The notes under the pieces were generated by a model that saw only the letters and a program-made list of their open reading frames with translations, was not told the DNA's origin and ran no database searches. DNA of 64,000 nt from Burkholderia sp. GAS332. GTDB taxonomy: Bacteria > Pseudomonadota > Gammaproteobacteria > Burkholderiales > Burkholderiaceae. The position numbers and the translations under genes are program-made. The stretch is taken from assembly GCA_900142905.1 (NCBI GenBank), contig FSRV01000002.1, positions 1,488,001 to 1,552,000 on the forward strand, written 5' to 3'. This document shows positions 54,354-63,426 of this stretch, piece by piece (positions within the stretch are counted from its first letter, which is position 1; each line of letters opens with the position of its first letter).

Positions 54354-55580
54354 TCAGGCGGCCGGCGCGATGTGGTGGCGAACGATACCGCGAATCAGCG
54401 CCGCGTCTTCGGGGCTGACCTTTGCGTAGATTGCAGGACCGGCGGCGCGTTCGGGGTCGCCGGTGCGCAGCATCAGCTCGGCCCAGTCGAGCAGGCGCCG
54501 CGTGGAGAACGCGCTCGACAGGTCTTCGCGAGCGAATGCCGCGCGGCAGTCGGCGGCAATCGCGGCGAGGGTGGTGGCGAGCGCGCGAGTCATATGCGGG
54601 GCGAGGGTGCGCATCAGCACGTCGGCTTCTTCGGCGGGCGTCAGGTAGTCCAGCATGTAGACGCGCCAGCGATCGAGAAACGCCTCGTTCATCAGATTCG
54701 CGCCCTGATACAGATGGCGGAACTGGCTCATCGCACCCACCGCATTGGCGGTAGCGAACAGCCGGAACGCGGGATGCGGCGCGACGATCTCATTGCCTTT
54801 CTCTTTCAGCACGAGGCGGCCGTGCGGTTCGAGCACGGCGGTGAGGGCGGCGAGAATCGACGGTTCGGCGAAATCGATTTCGTCGACGATCAGCCAGATG
54901 CCTTCGCGCATCGCCGTGGGCAGCACGCCGTCCACCCAGATCGTCTCGCCGCCCTTGACCGTCCAGAAACCGACAAAATCGCCGACGGTGGTTTGCCCAT
55001 TCATATTCGAGCGCAACACGCCGTGATGCGAGCGCGCGGCGACCTGTTCGATCAGGCTGGTCTTGCCGGCGCCGGTGTGGCCGATCAGCATCACGCGCCG
55101 GTTCTCCACGATATCTTCGACAATGTCGTTAAAGCGCTCGGAGAACAGATAGGCCGGATTGACGCGCGGCACGAGTGGATTATGCAGGCCGCACGGCACG
55201 TCGACATGACCAATGCGCACAGTTTCGCCCGTGCCCTCGACCTGCGGATGGCGCTTCGCCGCCGAGGCCAGCGCCGCAACGCGCTGCAACTCCGGCATGA
55301 AGGCCACCCGTTCTGCTGCGCCCGCGTCGTCCGAGGCGTCGGGCGTATCGATCGCAAAGCCCTCGCGGCGCCACTTCTTCAGCTTCGCGCGCAGGTTTTC
55401 CGCGTCGACCACCAGATCCATATCGACCGATCCGCTACCGTTGCCGTCATCGACCCCATGCTCCAGCCGATAGTTTTCCGGCCGGTCCGCCACGCTGACG
55501 CGCCACCATTCCGCACCGTTTTCGGTCGCGCGTTGGTAAAGGCCCAGGTTTTCGTCTTCAGTCAGTTCAGGCGCGTTCAT
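54354..55580 (-). CDS. AAA+ ATPase of the CobS/MoxR type
   Basis: 408 aa. N-terminal ~140 residues are specific to this group. The AAA core has Walker A GHTGAGKTSLIEQVAAR, Walker B LIVDEIDFAEPS, and the PHPAFRLFATANAVG sensor-1 region, close to CobS. ATG 55578-55580 is chosen over a TTG frame at 55605-55607. First gene of a two-gene operon with the CobT-like VWA protein. Confidence 0.88.
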   Translation of the reverse strand: MNAPELTEDENLGLYQRATENGAEWWRVSVADRPENYRLEHGVDDGNGSGSVDMDLVVDAENLRAKLKKWRREGFAIDTPDASDDAGAAERVAFMPELQRVAALASAAKRHPQVEGTGETVRIGHVDVPCGLHNPLVPRVNPAYLFSERFNDIVEDIVENRRVMLIGHTGAGKTSLIEQVAARSHHGVLRSNMNGQTTVGDFVGFWTVKGGETIWVDGVLPTAMREGIWLIVDEIDFAEPSILAALTAVLEPHGRLVLKEKGNEIVAPHPAFRLFATANAVGAMSQFRHLYQGANLMNEAFLDRWRVYMLDYLTPAEEADVLMRTLAPHMTRALATTLAAIAADCRAAFAREDLSSAFSTRRLLDWAELMLRTGDPERAAGPAIYAKVSPEDAALIRGIVRHHIAPAA

Positions 55581-56059
55581 GGCAAGTGGCAAATGATGAA
55601 TGGTCAACTAACAAATAATGCGTTTCCATTTGGCTGAGACCCAATGACCGACTATCTTATCGTGAGTACCTTTCGATCTCCCGGACAGTGATTTCCTTTC
55701 GGGGTGCGCCGATGCAACTGCGGATTTTCACTGTCGAGCGCGCCGTCGGCAAAAGTTTATTGCGTGAAACGGATAGGCTATCAAGCGTCGATCACCTATA
55801 GTGCGTGCGCGAAGCGTGTAGTTTTACAACATCTTATTTGCAAATGGGTTCGGTCCGGCATCACGCCGGTATAAACCGGTATGCGCAACAGGTCATTGCC
55901 CATGCCGTTCTGTTGCATAGGCGAGGCCCGCAGAGGAGCTTTGCACCGCCGGTCTTCGGCTTGGCGCATTTGAATCATAGTGTGGCACGGTGAGTAGTTT
56001 TGAGTCATCGGCAGTCGACTTTGCCCATCATTTCGACAGAAGAAACTCACGGCAAAACA
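55581..56059. other. intergenic upstream of the porin
   Basis: 479 bases, AT-richer in places (e.g. TTTTACAACATCTTATTTGC near 55822), as expected for the long regulated leader of a porin gene. A small inverted repeat CCGGT-N4-ACCGG lies at 55867-55880. No coding frame is supported. Confidence 0.5.
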
Positions 56060-57166
56060 ATGAGACTACATACAAAATTAATAGCTGCCCTGGCGGTGGC
56101 AAGTCCCTTGGCATACGGTCAAACCAGCGTGACTTTATATGGCCGTCTCGACGGCGGCGTGGAATATCTGAATCACATCAACAATGGCGCGGGCGGCAGT
56201 TCGAGCCGTTGGAGTGCTGAAGGCGGCGATTGGGGCACCAGCATGCTGGGCCTGAAGGGCAATGAAGATCTGGGTGGCGGGCTGAATGCGATCTTCAACC
56301 TGGAAACCGGTTTGCAGATCATGAACGGCACCACCAGCGGCGGACTGTTGTGGTCGCGGCGCGCGTTCGTCGGTCTGAAGGACGATCAGTGGGGCACGCT
56401 GCAAGCTGGGCGCAATCTGTTCATCGATAGCGACGGGGTGTGGGCATTCGACCCGTTCGTGCAGCAGGCATTCTCGTCGGCGTCGCTCGTGCGCGGGCGC
56501 AACTGGCAGCAGACCAGCAACAACGTCGAGTATCACAGCCCGGTGTTGTGGGGCTTCGACGTCCAGGGGCAATATGCCCTCGGTAATCAGGCGGGCGCGT
56601 TCAACAGTGGTGCGGCGGGGCAGTTTGGCCGCTCCGACGGCATCATGCTCTCGTATCACTCGACGCTCTTCGACTTGCGCGGTATCTACGATGAATTGCG
56701 CGACAGCAACGGCCGCTTCAGCAACATCTTCCAGGCCTCGCGCGAGTATTTCGCCGGTGCGAATGTGCATTTCGACGCGTGGAAGATCCAGGGCGCCTAT
56801 ACGCATTACGCGGCGCCGGACACGCCGGTGGGCGTGGCCGACAGCGCCGATCACTACTGGCTCGGCGCCACGTACAACGTGCAGTCGCGCTGGGCGGTGA
56901 CGGCGGGCGGTTACTACATCAAGGTTGGCGACGGCGGCGGCGATGCCGCGCACGACCCGTCCGGTCACGCGATGATGTACGTGCTCGGCACGACCTACAA
57001 CCTCTCGAAGCGCACCTTCGTGTACGGCACGGTGGGCTATGTGCGCAACGGCAGCAACTCGAATTTCTCGCTTGAAGCGTCGCCGCGTGACGCCACCAAC
57101 AACACGAGTCCGCTCGCGGGCGAATCGCAAACCGGCGCGTATGTCGGGATGATGCATCAGTTTTAA
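56060..57166 (+). CDS. outer-membrane porin, Burkholderia/Neisseria type
   Basis: 368 aa. A signal peptide ends near SPLAYG and the mature barrel begins QTSVTLYGRLDGGVEYL, the standard start of these 16-stranded trimeric porins. SRWGLKG-type strand (SMLGLKGNEDLGGGLNAIFNLETG), RAFVGLKDDQWGTLQAGR and the final YVGMMHQF with terminal Phe are typical. The next operon encodes a periplasm-facing sugar dehydrogenase, so the porin may help sugar entry (inference). Confidence 0.93.
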   Translation: MRLHTKLIAALAVASPLAYGQTSVTLYGRLDGGVEYLNHINNGAGGSSSRWSAEGGDWGTSMLGLKGNEDLGGGLNAIFNLETGLQIMNGTTSGGLLWSRRAFVGLKDDQWGTLQAGRNLFIDSDGVWAFDPFVQQAFSSASLVRGRNWQQTSNNVEYHSPVLWGFDVQGQYALGNQAGAFNSGAAGQFGRSDGIMLSYHSTLFDLRGIYDELRDSNGRFSNIFQASREYFAGANVHFDAWKIQGAYTHYAAPDTPVGVADSADHYWLGATYNVQSRWAVTAGGYYIKVGDGGGDAAHDPSGHAMMYVLGTTYNLSKRTFVYGTVGYVRNGSNSNFSLEASPRDATNNTSPLAGESQTGAYVGMMHQF

Positions 57167-57201
57167 CGTACTAAAAAAACGCCTCACAAGGGAAAAAAAC
57201 A

Positions 57202-57705
57202 TTGACTCCACAAGACTCTCACGGCGAGCTCGCCGCGAGCGATGAGCCGTCCACGATGACGCGCCGCCGCTGGCTGCAAGGCGCGCTCGCGTTGACGGCA
57301 GCCGGCCTGACCGGCTCGCTCACGCTCAAGGCGCTGGCCGACGACTCGGCTGCCGCGCCCATTGACGCCTTCATGACGCTGTCGCAATCGTTGACGGCGA
57401 GATCCAGTCTCGATCGCGACGTGGGCACGCGCCTGCTAACCGCGTTGCAGAAGTCCACGCCCGATCTCGCGCAGCAGTTGCCGAAGCTCGCCGGCGCGCT
57501 CGCCGCCGGTTCCGCCGATGCCGCGCAACAGGCGCTCGCGCTGAAGATCATGGAAGCCTGGTATCTCGGCACGGTGGACAACGCGGTGATCACGTATGAA
57601 CAGGCGCTGATGTACGACGTGGTCGCCGACACGCTGATCATCCGTTCGTACTGCCCCAACAAGCCCGGTTTCTGGGCCGCCAAACCCATCGAAAGGCAAG
57701 TTTAA
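57202..57705 (+). CDS. FAD-dependent glucose dehydrogenase, gamma (Tat/hitch-hiker) subunit
   Basis: 167 aa. The twin-arginine leader TRRRWLQGALALTAAGLTGS, the helical body and the C-terminal IIRSYCPNKPGFWAAKPIER motif closely match the small subunit of the Burkholderia cepacia FAD glucose dehydrogenase. It carries the flavoprotein to the periplasm by Tat. The start is TTG 57202 with AAGGGA 8 bases upstream; ATG 57256 would cut off the leader n-region. The catalytic subunit follows after 3 bases. Confidence 0.9.
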   Translation: MTPQDSHGELAASDEPSTMTRRRWLQGALALTAAGLTGSLTLKALADDSAAAPIDAFMTLSQSLTARSSLDRDVGTRLLTALQKSTPDLAQQLPKLAGALAAGSADAAQQALALKIMEAWYLGTVDNAVITYEQALMYDVVADTLIIRSYCPNKPGFWAAKPIERQV

Positions 57706-57708
57706 GCA

Positions 57709-59319
57709 ATGGCTGACACACAACAAGCCGATATCGTCGTCGTCGGGTCGGGCGTCGCGGGCGCGATCGTCGCGCATCAAATGGCGCTCGCGGGCAAGTC
57801 CGTGATCCTGCTCGAAGCCGGGCCGCGCATGCCGCGCTGGGAGATCGTCGAGCGCTTTCGCAATCAGTTCGACAAGTCGGATAACTCGGCGCCGTATCCG
57901 TCGAGCGCATGGGCGCCGCATCCGGAATACGGTCCGCCGAACAACTATCTGATTCTGAAGGGTGAGCACAAATTCAACTCGCAGTACATCCGCGCGGTGG
58001 GCGGCACGACGTGGCACTGGGCCGCGTCCGCATGGCGCTTCATGCCGAACGATTTCCGTATGAAGACCACCTATGGCGTGGGCCGCGACTGGCCGATGGC
58101 GTACGAAGAGCTGGAGCCGTATTACCAGCGTGCCGAAGAAGAACTCGGCGTGTGGGGCCCCACGGACGAAGAACTCGGCTCGCCACGCAGCCAGCCGTAT
58201 CCGATGGCGCCGCTGCCGCTGTCGTACAACGAGCAGACCATCAAGAGCAAGCTCAACGCATTCGACTCGGGTTATCACGTCGTGACTGAACCGGTCGCGC
58301 GTAACAGCCGTCCGTACGACGGCCGCCCAACGTGTTGCGGCAACAACAACTGCATGCCGATCTGCCCGATCGGCGCGATGTACAACGGCATCGTGCACGT
58401 CGAAAAAGCGGAGCAGGCCGGCGCGAAGTTGATCGTCAACGCGGTCGTCTACAAGCTCGAAGTGGGTGCGGACAAGCGCATCACCGCCGCGCTGTATAAA
58501 GATCCGCAGGGCAACGAGCATCGGGTGGAAGGCAAGTACTTCGTGCTCGCCGCGAACGGTATCGAAACGCCGAAGATCATGCTGATGTCCACCAGCCACG
58601 ACTTCCCGAACGGGGTGGGCAATAGCTCCGACATGGTGGGCCGCAACCTGATGGACCACCCGGGCACGGGCGTCACGTTCTACGCGGACGAAAAACTCTG
58701 GCCCGGCCGCGGTCCGCAGGAAATGACCTCGCTGATCGGCTTTCGCGACGGCGCGTTCCGTGCGAACGAGGCCGCCAAGAAGATCCACTTGTCGAATCTG
58801 TCGCGCATCGATCAGGAAACGCAGAAGATTTTCAAACAGGGCAAGCTGATCAAGCCGGCCGAACTGGACGCGCAGATTCGCGACCGTTCGGCGCGTTTTG
58901 TCGAATTCGACTGCTTCCACGAAATCCTGCCGCAGCCGCAAAACCGCATCGTGCCGAGCAAGACGGAAGTCGATTCGATCGGCATTCCGCGCCCGGAGAT
59001 TACCTATGCGATCGACGATTACGTGAAGCGCGGCGCAGTTCATACGAAAGAGGTCTACGCGAACGCGGCGAAAGTGCTGGGCGGCACGGAGATCGAATAT
59101 CAGGACGAGTTCGCGCCGAACAACCACATCACGGGTGCGACGATCATGGGCAGCGACCCGCGCGATTCGGTGGTCGACAAGCATTGCCGGACCTTCGATC
59201 ACCCGAACCTGTTCATCTCGAGCAGCGCGACGATGCCGACCGTCGGCACCGTCAACGTGACGCTGACGATTGCCGCACTGGCGCTGCGCATGTCCGACCA
59301 GTTGAAGAAGGAAGTTTGA
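57709..59319 (+). CDS. FAD-dependent glucose (sugar) dehydrogenase, catalytic alpha subunit (GMC family)
   Basis: A 536-aa flavoprotein. The FAD-binding motif VVVGSGVAGAIVAHQMALAGK opens the chain, and the catalytic His region is NNHITGATIMG near the C-terminus, with NVTLTIAALALRMS last. The CCGNNNCMPICPIGA cluster would hold a [3Fe-4S] centre that passes electrons to the cytochrome subunit. The whole sequence closely follows the B. cepacia FAD-GDH alpha subunit as I know it. Glucose is the likely substrate, but sorbitol, fructose or gluconate dehydrogenases share the architecture. Confidence 0.93.
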   Translation: MADTQQADIVVVGSGVAGAIVAHQMALAGKSVILLEAGPRMPRWEIVERFRNQFDKSDNSAPYPSSAWAPHPEYGPPNNYLILKGEHKFNSQYIRAVGGTTWHWAASAWRFMPNDFRMKTTYGVGRDWPMAYEELEPYYQRAEEELGVWGPTDEELGSPRSQPYPMAPLPLSYNEQTIKSKLNAFDSGYHVVTEPVARNSRPYDGRPTCCGNNNCMPICPIGAMYNGIVHVEKAEQAGAKLIVNAVVYKLEVGADKRITAALYKDPQGNEHRVEGKYFVLAANGIETPKIMLMSTSHDFPNGVGNSSDMVGRNLMDHPGTGVTFYADEKLWPGRGPQEMTSLIGFRDGAFRANEAAKKIHLSNLSRIDQETQKIFKQGKLIKPAELDAQIRDRSARFVEFDCFHEILPQPQNRIVPSKTEVDSIGIPRPEITYAIDDYVKRGAVHTKEVYANAAKVLGGTEIEYQDEFAPNNHITGATIMGSDPRDSVVDKHCRTFDHPNLFISSSATMPTVGTVNVTLTIAALALRMSDQLKKEV

Positions 59320-59321
59320 AC

Positions 59322-60617
59322 GTGCTGAAAAAGACCTCTTTCTGGCTGCTGGCCGGTGCGTTGACCTGGCCCGTATTGGCGCAGGCCGACGATTCTGTGA
59401 GTCCGGTGAGCAGCAACGACACCGCGTTGATCAAGCGCGGCGAATACCTCGCCACGGCGGGCGATTGCATGGCCTGCCATAGCACCGTCAAGGGCAAACC
59501 GTTTGCCGGTGGCCTGCCGCTGAAAGTGCCGATGCTCGGCACGATCTATTCGAGCAACATTACACCGGACCCGCAAACCGGTATCGGCACATGGACGCTC
59601 GCGGATTTCGATCGCGCGGTGCGCAAAGGCGTCTCGAAGGACGGCCACAATCTGTATCCAGCCATGCCGTACGTGTCCTACGCGAAGGTGAGCGACGACG
59701 ACGTGAAGGCGTTGTACGCGTACTTCCGTTTTGGCGTCGCACCGGTGAACGAGGCCACGCGCGCGAGCGACATTCCGTGGCCGCTCAACATGCGCTGGCC
59801 GCTGACGGTGTGGAACTGGGTGTTCCTGAAGAACGGCCCCTATGAAGCCAAGCCGAGCCAGAGCGTTGCATGGAATCGCGGCGCGTATCTCGTGCAAGGC
59901 CTTGCGCATTGCAGCACCTGCCACACGCCACGCGGCTTCGCGATGCAGGAGAAGGCGCTCGACGAAACCGGCAGCGGCTTCCTCGGCGGCTCGGTGCTGG
60001 CGGGTTGGGATGGCTACAACATCACGTCGTCGGTCAATAGCGGCATTGGCGGCTGGAGCCACGCGCAACTCGTGCAGTATCTGCAAACCGGCAGCGTGCC
60101 AGGCGTCGCGCAAGCGGCCGGTCCGATGGGCGAAGCGGTCGAGCACAGCTTCTCGAAGATGAGCGACGCGGATATCGACGCGATCGCCACTTACGTGCGC
60201 ACGGTGCCGGCCGTGGACGGCGGCAGTTCGCAACCCCGCAGCGCCTGGGGCAAGCCGTCGACTGACGTCACGCGTTTGCGCGGCGTTGCACTGAGCGACG
60301 GCACGCTCGATCCGGCGCGCTTATACCTCGGCAACTGTGCGACGTGCCACCAGGCGCAAGGCAAGGGCACGCCGGATGGCTACTATCCGCCGCTGCTGCA
60401 CAACTCGACGGTGGGTGCGTCCAATCCGGGCAACCTCGTGCAGGTCATCCTGCACGGCGTAGAGCGCAAAACCGCCAGCAACGATGTCGGCATGCCGGCC
60501 TTCGCCACGCAGTTGAACGATGCGCAGGTCGCCGCGCTGACGAACTACGTGACGACGCAATTCGGTAATCCGGCGGCCACGCGGGTGAGCGACAAGGACA
60601 TCGCGAAGCTGCGTTAA
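59322..60617 (+). CDS. triheme cytochrome c subunit of the FAD dehydrogenase (beta)
   Basis: 431 aa with a signal peptide ending VLAQA. Three CxxCH haem-binding sites are visible: CMACH, CSTCH and CATCH. It anchors the complex to the membrane through its C-terminal region and passes electrons to ubiquinone or an oxidase. GTG 59322 lies 2 bases past the alpha-subunit stop, with AAGGAAG upstream; a longer upstream frame overlaps the alpha gene and is discarded. Order gamma-alpha-beta is the B. cepacia one. A hairpin follows. Confidence 0.93.
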   Translation: MLKKTSFWLLAGALTWPVLAQADDSVSPVSSNDTALIKRGEYLATAGDCMACHSTVKGKPFAGGLPLKVPMLGTIYSSNITPDPQTGIGTWTLADFDRAVRKGVSKDGHNLYPAMPYVSYAKVSDDDVKALYAYFRFGVAPVNEATRASDIPWPLNMRWPLTVWNWVFLKNGPYEAKPSQSVAWNRGAYLVQGLAHCSTCHTPRGFAMQEKALDETGSGFLGGSVLAGWDGYNITSSVNSGIGGWSHAQLVQYLQTGSVPGVAQAAGPMGEAVEHSFSKMSDADIDAIATYVRTVPAVDGGSSQPRSAWGKPSTDVTRLRGVALSDGTLDPARLYLGNCATCHQAQGKGTPDGYYPPLLHNSTVGASNPGNLVQVILHGVERKTASNDVGMPAFATQLNDAQVAALTNYVTTQFGNPAATRVSDKDIAKLR

Positions 60618-60631
60618 GCCGATCAGCGCAA

Positions 60632-60668
60632 GCGCACTGGAATCGACCTCATTCGCTGTCCAGTGCGC
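60632..60668 (+). terminator. terminator hairpin after the dehydrogenase operon
   Basis: GCGCACTGG (60632-60640) pairs with CCAGTGCGC (60660-60668), a 9-bp stem with a 19-base loop, followed by GCTGTTTTACT. It lies 15 bases after the cytochrome stop codon. Confidence 0.6.
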
Positions 60669-60827
60669 GCTGTTTTACTCCCCTTATTCCTGCGCAGTGC
60701 CCGTTCCGCTTCCCGTGGAACAGGTATTGCTCGACCTCGGCATGCGCTCGCCGCCGTTGCGGCACCCGACGGCGCGAAACGACATCGGAATGGACGCACC
60801 GAAGGTGCAGGGATAAGGGACATACCT

Positions 60828-61073
60828 ATGGCGCGACATAAGGCCGACGTGGCTGACGACGACTTCGAGATTTACGCCAGTTATCACGGAACAGGCGACG
60901 GCCGTTACGTAGGTGGATTGAAGGTCGTCAGGAAAGCCGACAGGCGGATTCTGTTCCCATTTGACGGCGCACCGGAGATCGGACCCTACGCGAGCGCGGA
61001 CGAGGCGCGCCGCGCGGCGATCGATTACGGCCGCGAGATCGTGGCCGCCGACCGCGCGGCCCCGGAAAAGTAG
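60828..61073 (+). CDS. DUF6723-like small protein
   Basis: 81 aa: MARHKADVADDDFEIYASYHG then YVGGLKVVRKADRRILFPFDGAPEIGPYASADEARRAAIDYG. This looks like DUF6723-type small proteins common in Burkholderia. AAGGGA lies 7 bases upstream of ATG 60828. Function unknown; no signal or membrane segment. Confidence 0.68.
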   Translation: MARHKADVADDDFEIYASYHGTGDGRYVGGLKVVRKADRRILFPFDGAPEIGPYASADEARRAAIDYGREIVAADRAAPEK

Positions 61074-61313
61074 CGCGCCGGCTAAAACCGCAAGCCATTT
61101 GAAAGAACTCTCTCCGATCATCGGCATAAATCGGTACAACGCGGCACAGGATGTAAAGCACCGTGCAGATTTGCGCGCATCGGCGCATCATCGATGAGCC
61201 TTGTGGTCCTCAAGCGTTCTTCCACGTTCTTCCAAACGAACACCGGTCGCCGACCACGCCGATACAGTACGCGTCCCGGCGATGTCTCCAACCGCCGAAC
61301 AAGGAGTGTCCCC

Positions 61314-63398
61314 ATGCAAAACGATCCCGCCCTCGATCAGCTGTGCATCAACACGATTCGCACGCTCTCGATGGACGCTGTGCAAAAGGCCAATTCCGGT
61401 CACCCCGGCACGCCGATGGCACTGGCGCCGGTCGCCTATCATCTGTGGCAAAACCACCTTCGCTACGATCCGGACGAGCCGCTGTGGCCGAACCGCGACC
61501 GTTTCGTGCTCTCGGTGGGGCATGCGTCGATGCTGCTGTACTCGCTGCTGCATCTGGCGAACGTGAAGGCGGTGGACGACGACGGCAAGCTGACCGGCTC
61601 GGCCGCCGTCTCGCTCGACGATATCGAACATTTCCGCCAGCTCGGCAGCAACACGCCGGGCCACCCCGAGTACCGCATGACCACCGGTGTGGAAACGACC
61701 ACCGGGCCGCTCGGCCAGGGGCTAGGCAATAGCGTCGGCATGGCGATGGCGGCGCGCTGGCACGAAAGCCACTTCAACAAGCCGGACGTGCCCTTGTTCG
61801 ATTACCGCGTGTATGCGCTCTGCGGCGACGGCGACATGATGGAAGGCATCTCGCACGAAGCGGCCTCGCTCGCCGGGCATCTGAAGCTGTCGAACCTGAT
61901 CTGGATCTACGACAGTAACCGCGTGACGATTGAAGGCCACACCGACCTCGCGTATAGCGACGATGTGGAGAGCCGCTTCCGCGGTTACAACTGGCACACC
62001 CTGCATGTGAATGACGCGAACGATGCCGCCGCGCTCGAAGCGGCGTTTGTCGAAGCGAAAAGCATCACGGACCGGCCGACGCTGATCGTGGTCCACAGCA
62101 TTATCGGTTGGGGCGCGCCGCATAAGCAGGACACCTCCTCCGCGCATGGCGAAGCGCTCGGTGTCGAAGAGGTGGCGCTCACCAAGAAGTTCTATGGCTG
62201 GCCGGAGGACAAGTTCTTCTATGTGCCGGACGGCGTGCATGAACGCTTCGCGCAGGGCATCGGCGCGCGCGGCAAGGCGGCGCGCGAGGCATGGCAGGCG
62301 AAGTACGAGGCGTACAACAAACAATACCCGGAACTGTCACGCGAGTTCGCGCAGATGGAAGCGCATGAATTGCCCGCGGGCTGGGACAGCGACATCCCCA
62401 CGTTCGATGCCGACCCGAAGGGGATCGCCTCGCGCGACTCATCGGGCAAGGTGCTCAATGCGATTGCCGCGCGCATTCCCTGGATGATCGGCGGCGCGGC
62501 CGATCTCGCGCCGTCCACCAAGACCAATCTGAAATTCGAAGGCGCGGGCAGCTTCGAACACGACAACTATGGCGGGTGCAACCTGCACTTTGGAATTCGC
62601 GAGCACGGCATGGGCGCGGCGGTGAATGGCCTCGCGTTGTCGAATATGCGGCCGTTCGGTTCGACCTTCCTGATTTTCAGCGACTACATGAAGCCGCCGA
62701 TCCGCCTGTCCGCGATCATGGAAGTGCCGGCCATCTACGTGTTCACGCACGATTCGATCGGCGTCGGCGAAGATGGTCCGACCCATCAGCCGATCGAGCA
62801 ACTGGCGTCGCTGCGCGGCGTGCCGGGATTGACCGTGCTGCGTCCGGGCGATGCGAACGAAGTCGCCGAGGCATGGCGCGTGGCGATGTCGCATCCGCGG
62901 CGGCCGTCGTGCATTGTCGTGTCGCGTCAGGCGTTACCGACTCTGGACCGCAGCCGCTATGCGTCGGCGAGCGGCGTGGAGAAGGGCGCCTATGTGCTCG
63001 CCGATGCGCCTGACGGGCAGAAGCCCGAAGTGATTTTGCTCGCCACGGGCAGCGAACTATCGCTGTGTGTCGATGCCTACGAGAAGCTCAAGAGCGAAGG
63101 GATCGCGGCGCGGGTGGTGTCGATGCCGTCATGGGATATCTTCGAGCGCCAGGACGCGGCGTATCAGGACTCGGTGCTGCCGCCCGATGTGGAGGCGCGC
63201 GTCGCGGTCGAACAGGCGGCGGCGCTCGGTTGGGACCGCTATGTCGGGCGGCTCGGCGGGATGGTGGTGATGCATACGTTCGGCGCCTCCGCGCCGTTCG
63301 CCGACCTGAAGAAGAAGTTCGGCTTCACGGCCGAGCACGTGGTTGACGAGGCGAAGCAGCAGATTGCACGGGTGAAGGGCAAGAGCAGCAAGCCGTAG
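61314..63398 (+). CDS. tkt: transketolase
   Basis: A 694-aa thiamine-diphosphate enzyme of the pentose-phosphate pathway. TPP-binding motif GDGDMMEGISHEAASLAGHLKLSNLIWIYDSNRV, the RDRFVLSVGHASMLLYSLLHL stretch, the active-site FGIREHGMGAAVNGLALSN loop and the C-terminal transketolase domain (IELAEAW-like region) are present. AAGGAG precedes ATG 61314; upstream codons in frame are in the leader. Length is typical. Single gene here; fits a sugar-oxidising lifestyle with the dehydrogenase upstream. Confidence 0.94.
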   Translation: MQNDPALDQLCINTIRTLSMDAVQKANSGHPGTPMALAPVAYHLWQNHLRYDPDEPLWPNRDRFVLSVGHASMLLYSLLHLANVKAVDDDGKLTGSAAVSLDDIEHFRQLGSNTPGHPEYRMTTGVETTTGPLGQGLGNSVGMAMAARWHESHFNKPDVPLFDYRVYALCGDGDMMEGISHEAASLAGHLKLSNLIWIYDSNRVTIEGHTDLAYSDDVESRFRGYNWHTLHVNDANDAAALEAAFVEAKSITDRPTLIVVHSIIGWGAPHKQDTSSAHGEALGVEEVALTKKFYGWPEDKFFYVPDGVHERFAQGIGARGKAAREAWQAKYEAYNKQYPELSREFAQMEAHELPAGWDSDIPTFDADPKGIASRDSSGKVLNAIAARIPWMIGGAADLAPSTKTNLKFEGAGSFEHDNYGGCNLHFGIREHGMGAAVNGLALSNMRPFGSTFLIFSDYMKPPIRLSAIMEVPAIYVFTHDSIGVGEDGPTHQPIEQLASLRGVPGLTVLRPGDANEVAEAWRVAMSHPRRPSCIVVSRQALPTLDRSRYASASGVEKGAYVLADAPDGQKPEVILLATGSELSLCVDAYEKLKSEGIAARVVSMPSWDIFERQDAAYQDSVLPPDVEARVAVEQAAALGWDRYVGRLGGMVVMHTFGASAPFADLKKKFGFTAEHVVDEAKQQIARVKGKSSKP

Positions 63399-63426
63399 GC
63401 CGTGTGGGCAGACGTTCGCACCGCTA

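Noticed and set aside
57436..59202. 588-codon minus-strand frame opposite the dehydrogenase alpha subunit
   Set aside because: Antisense shadow of a strongly conserved gene; composition (Arg, Val, His-rich) is typical of such shadows.
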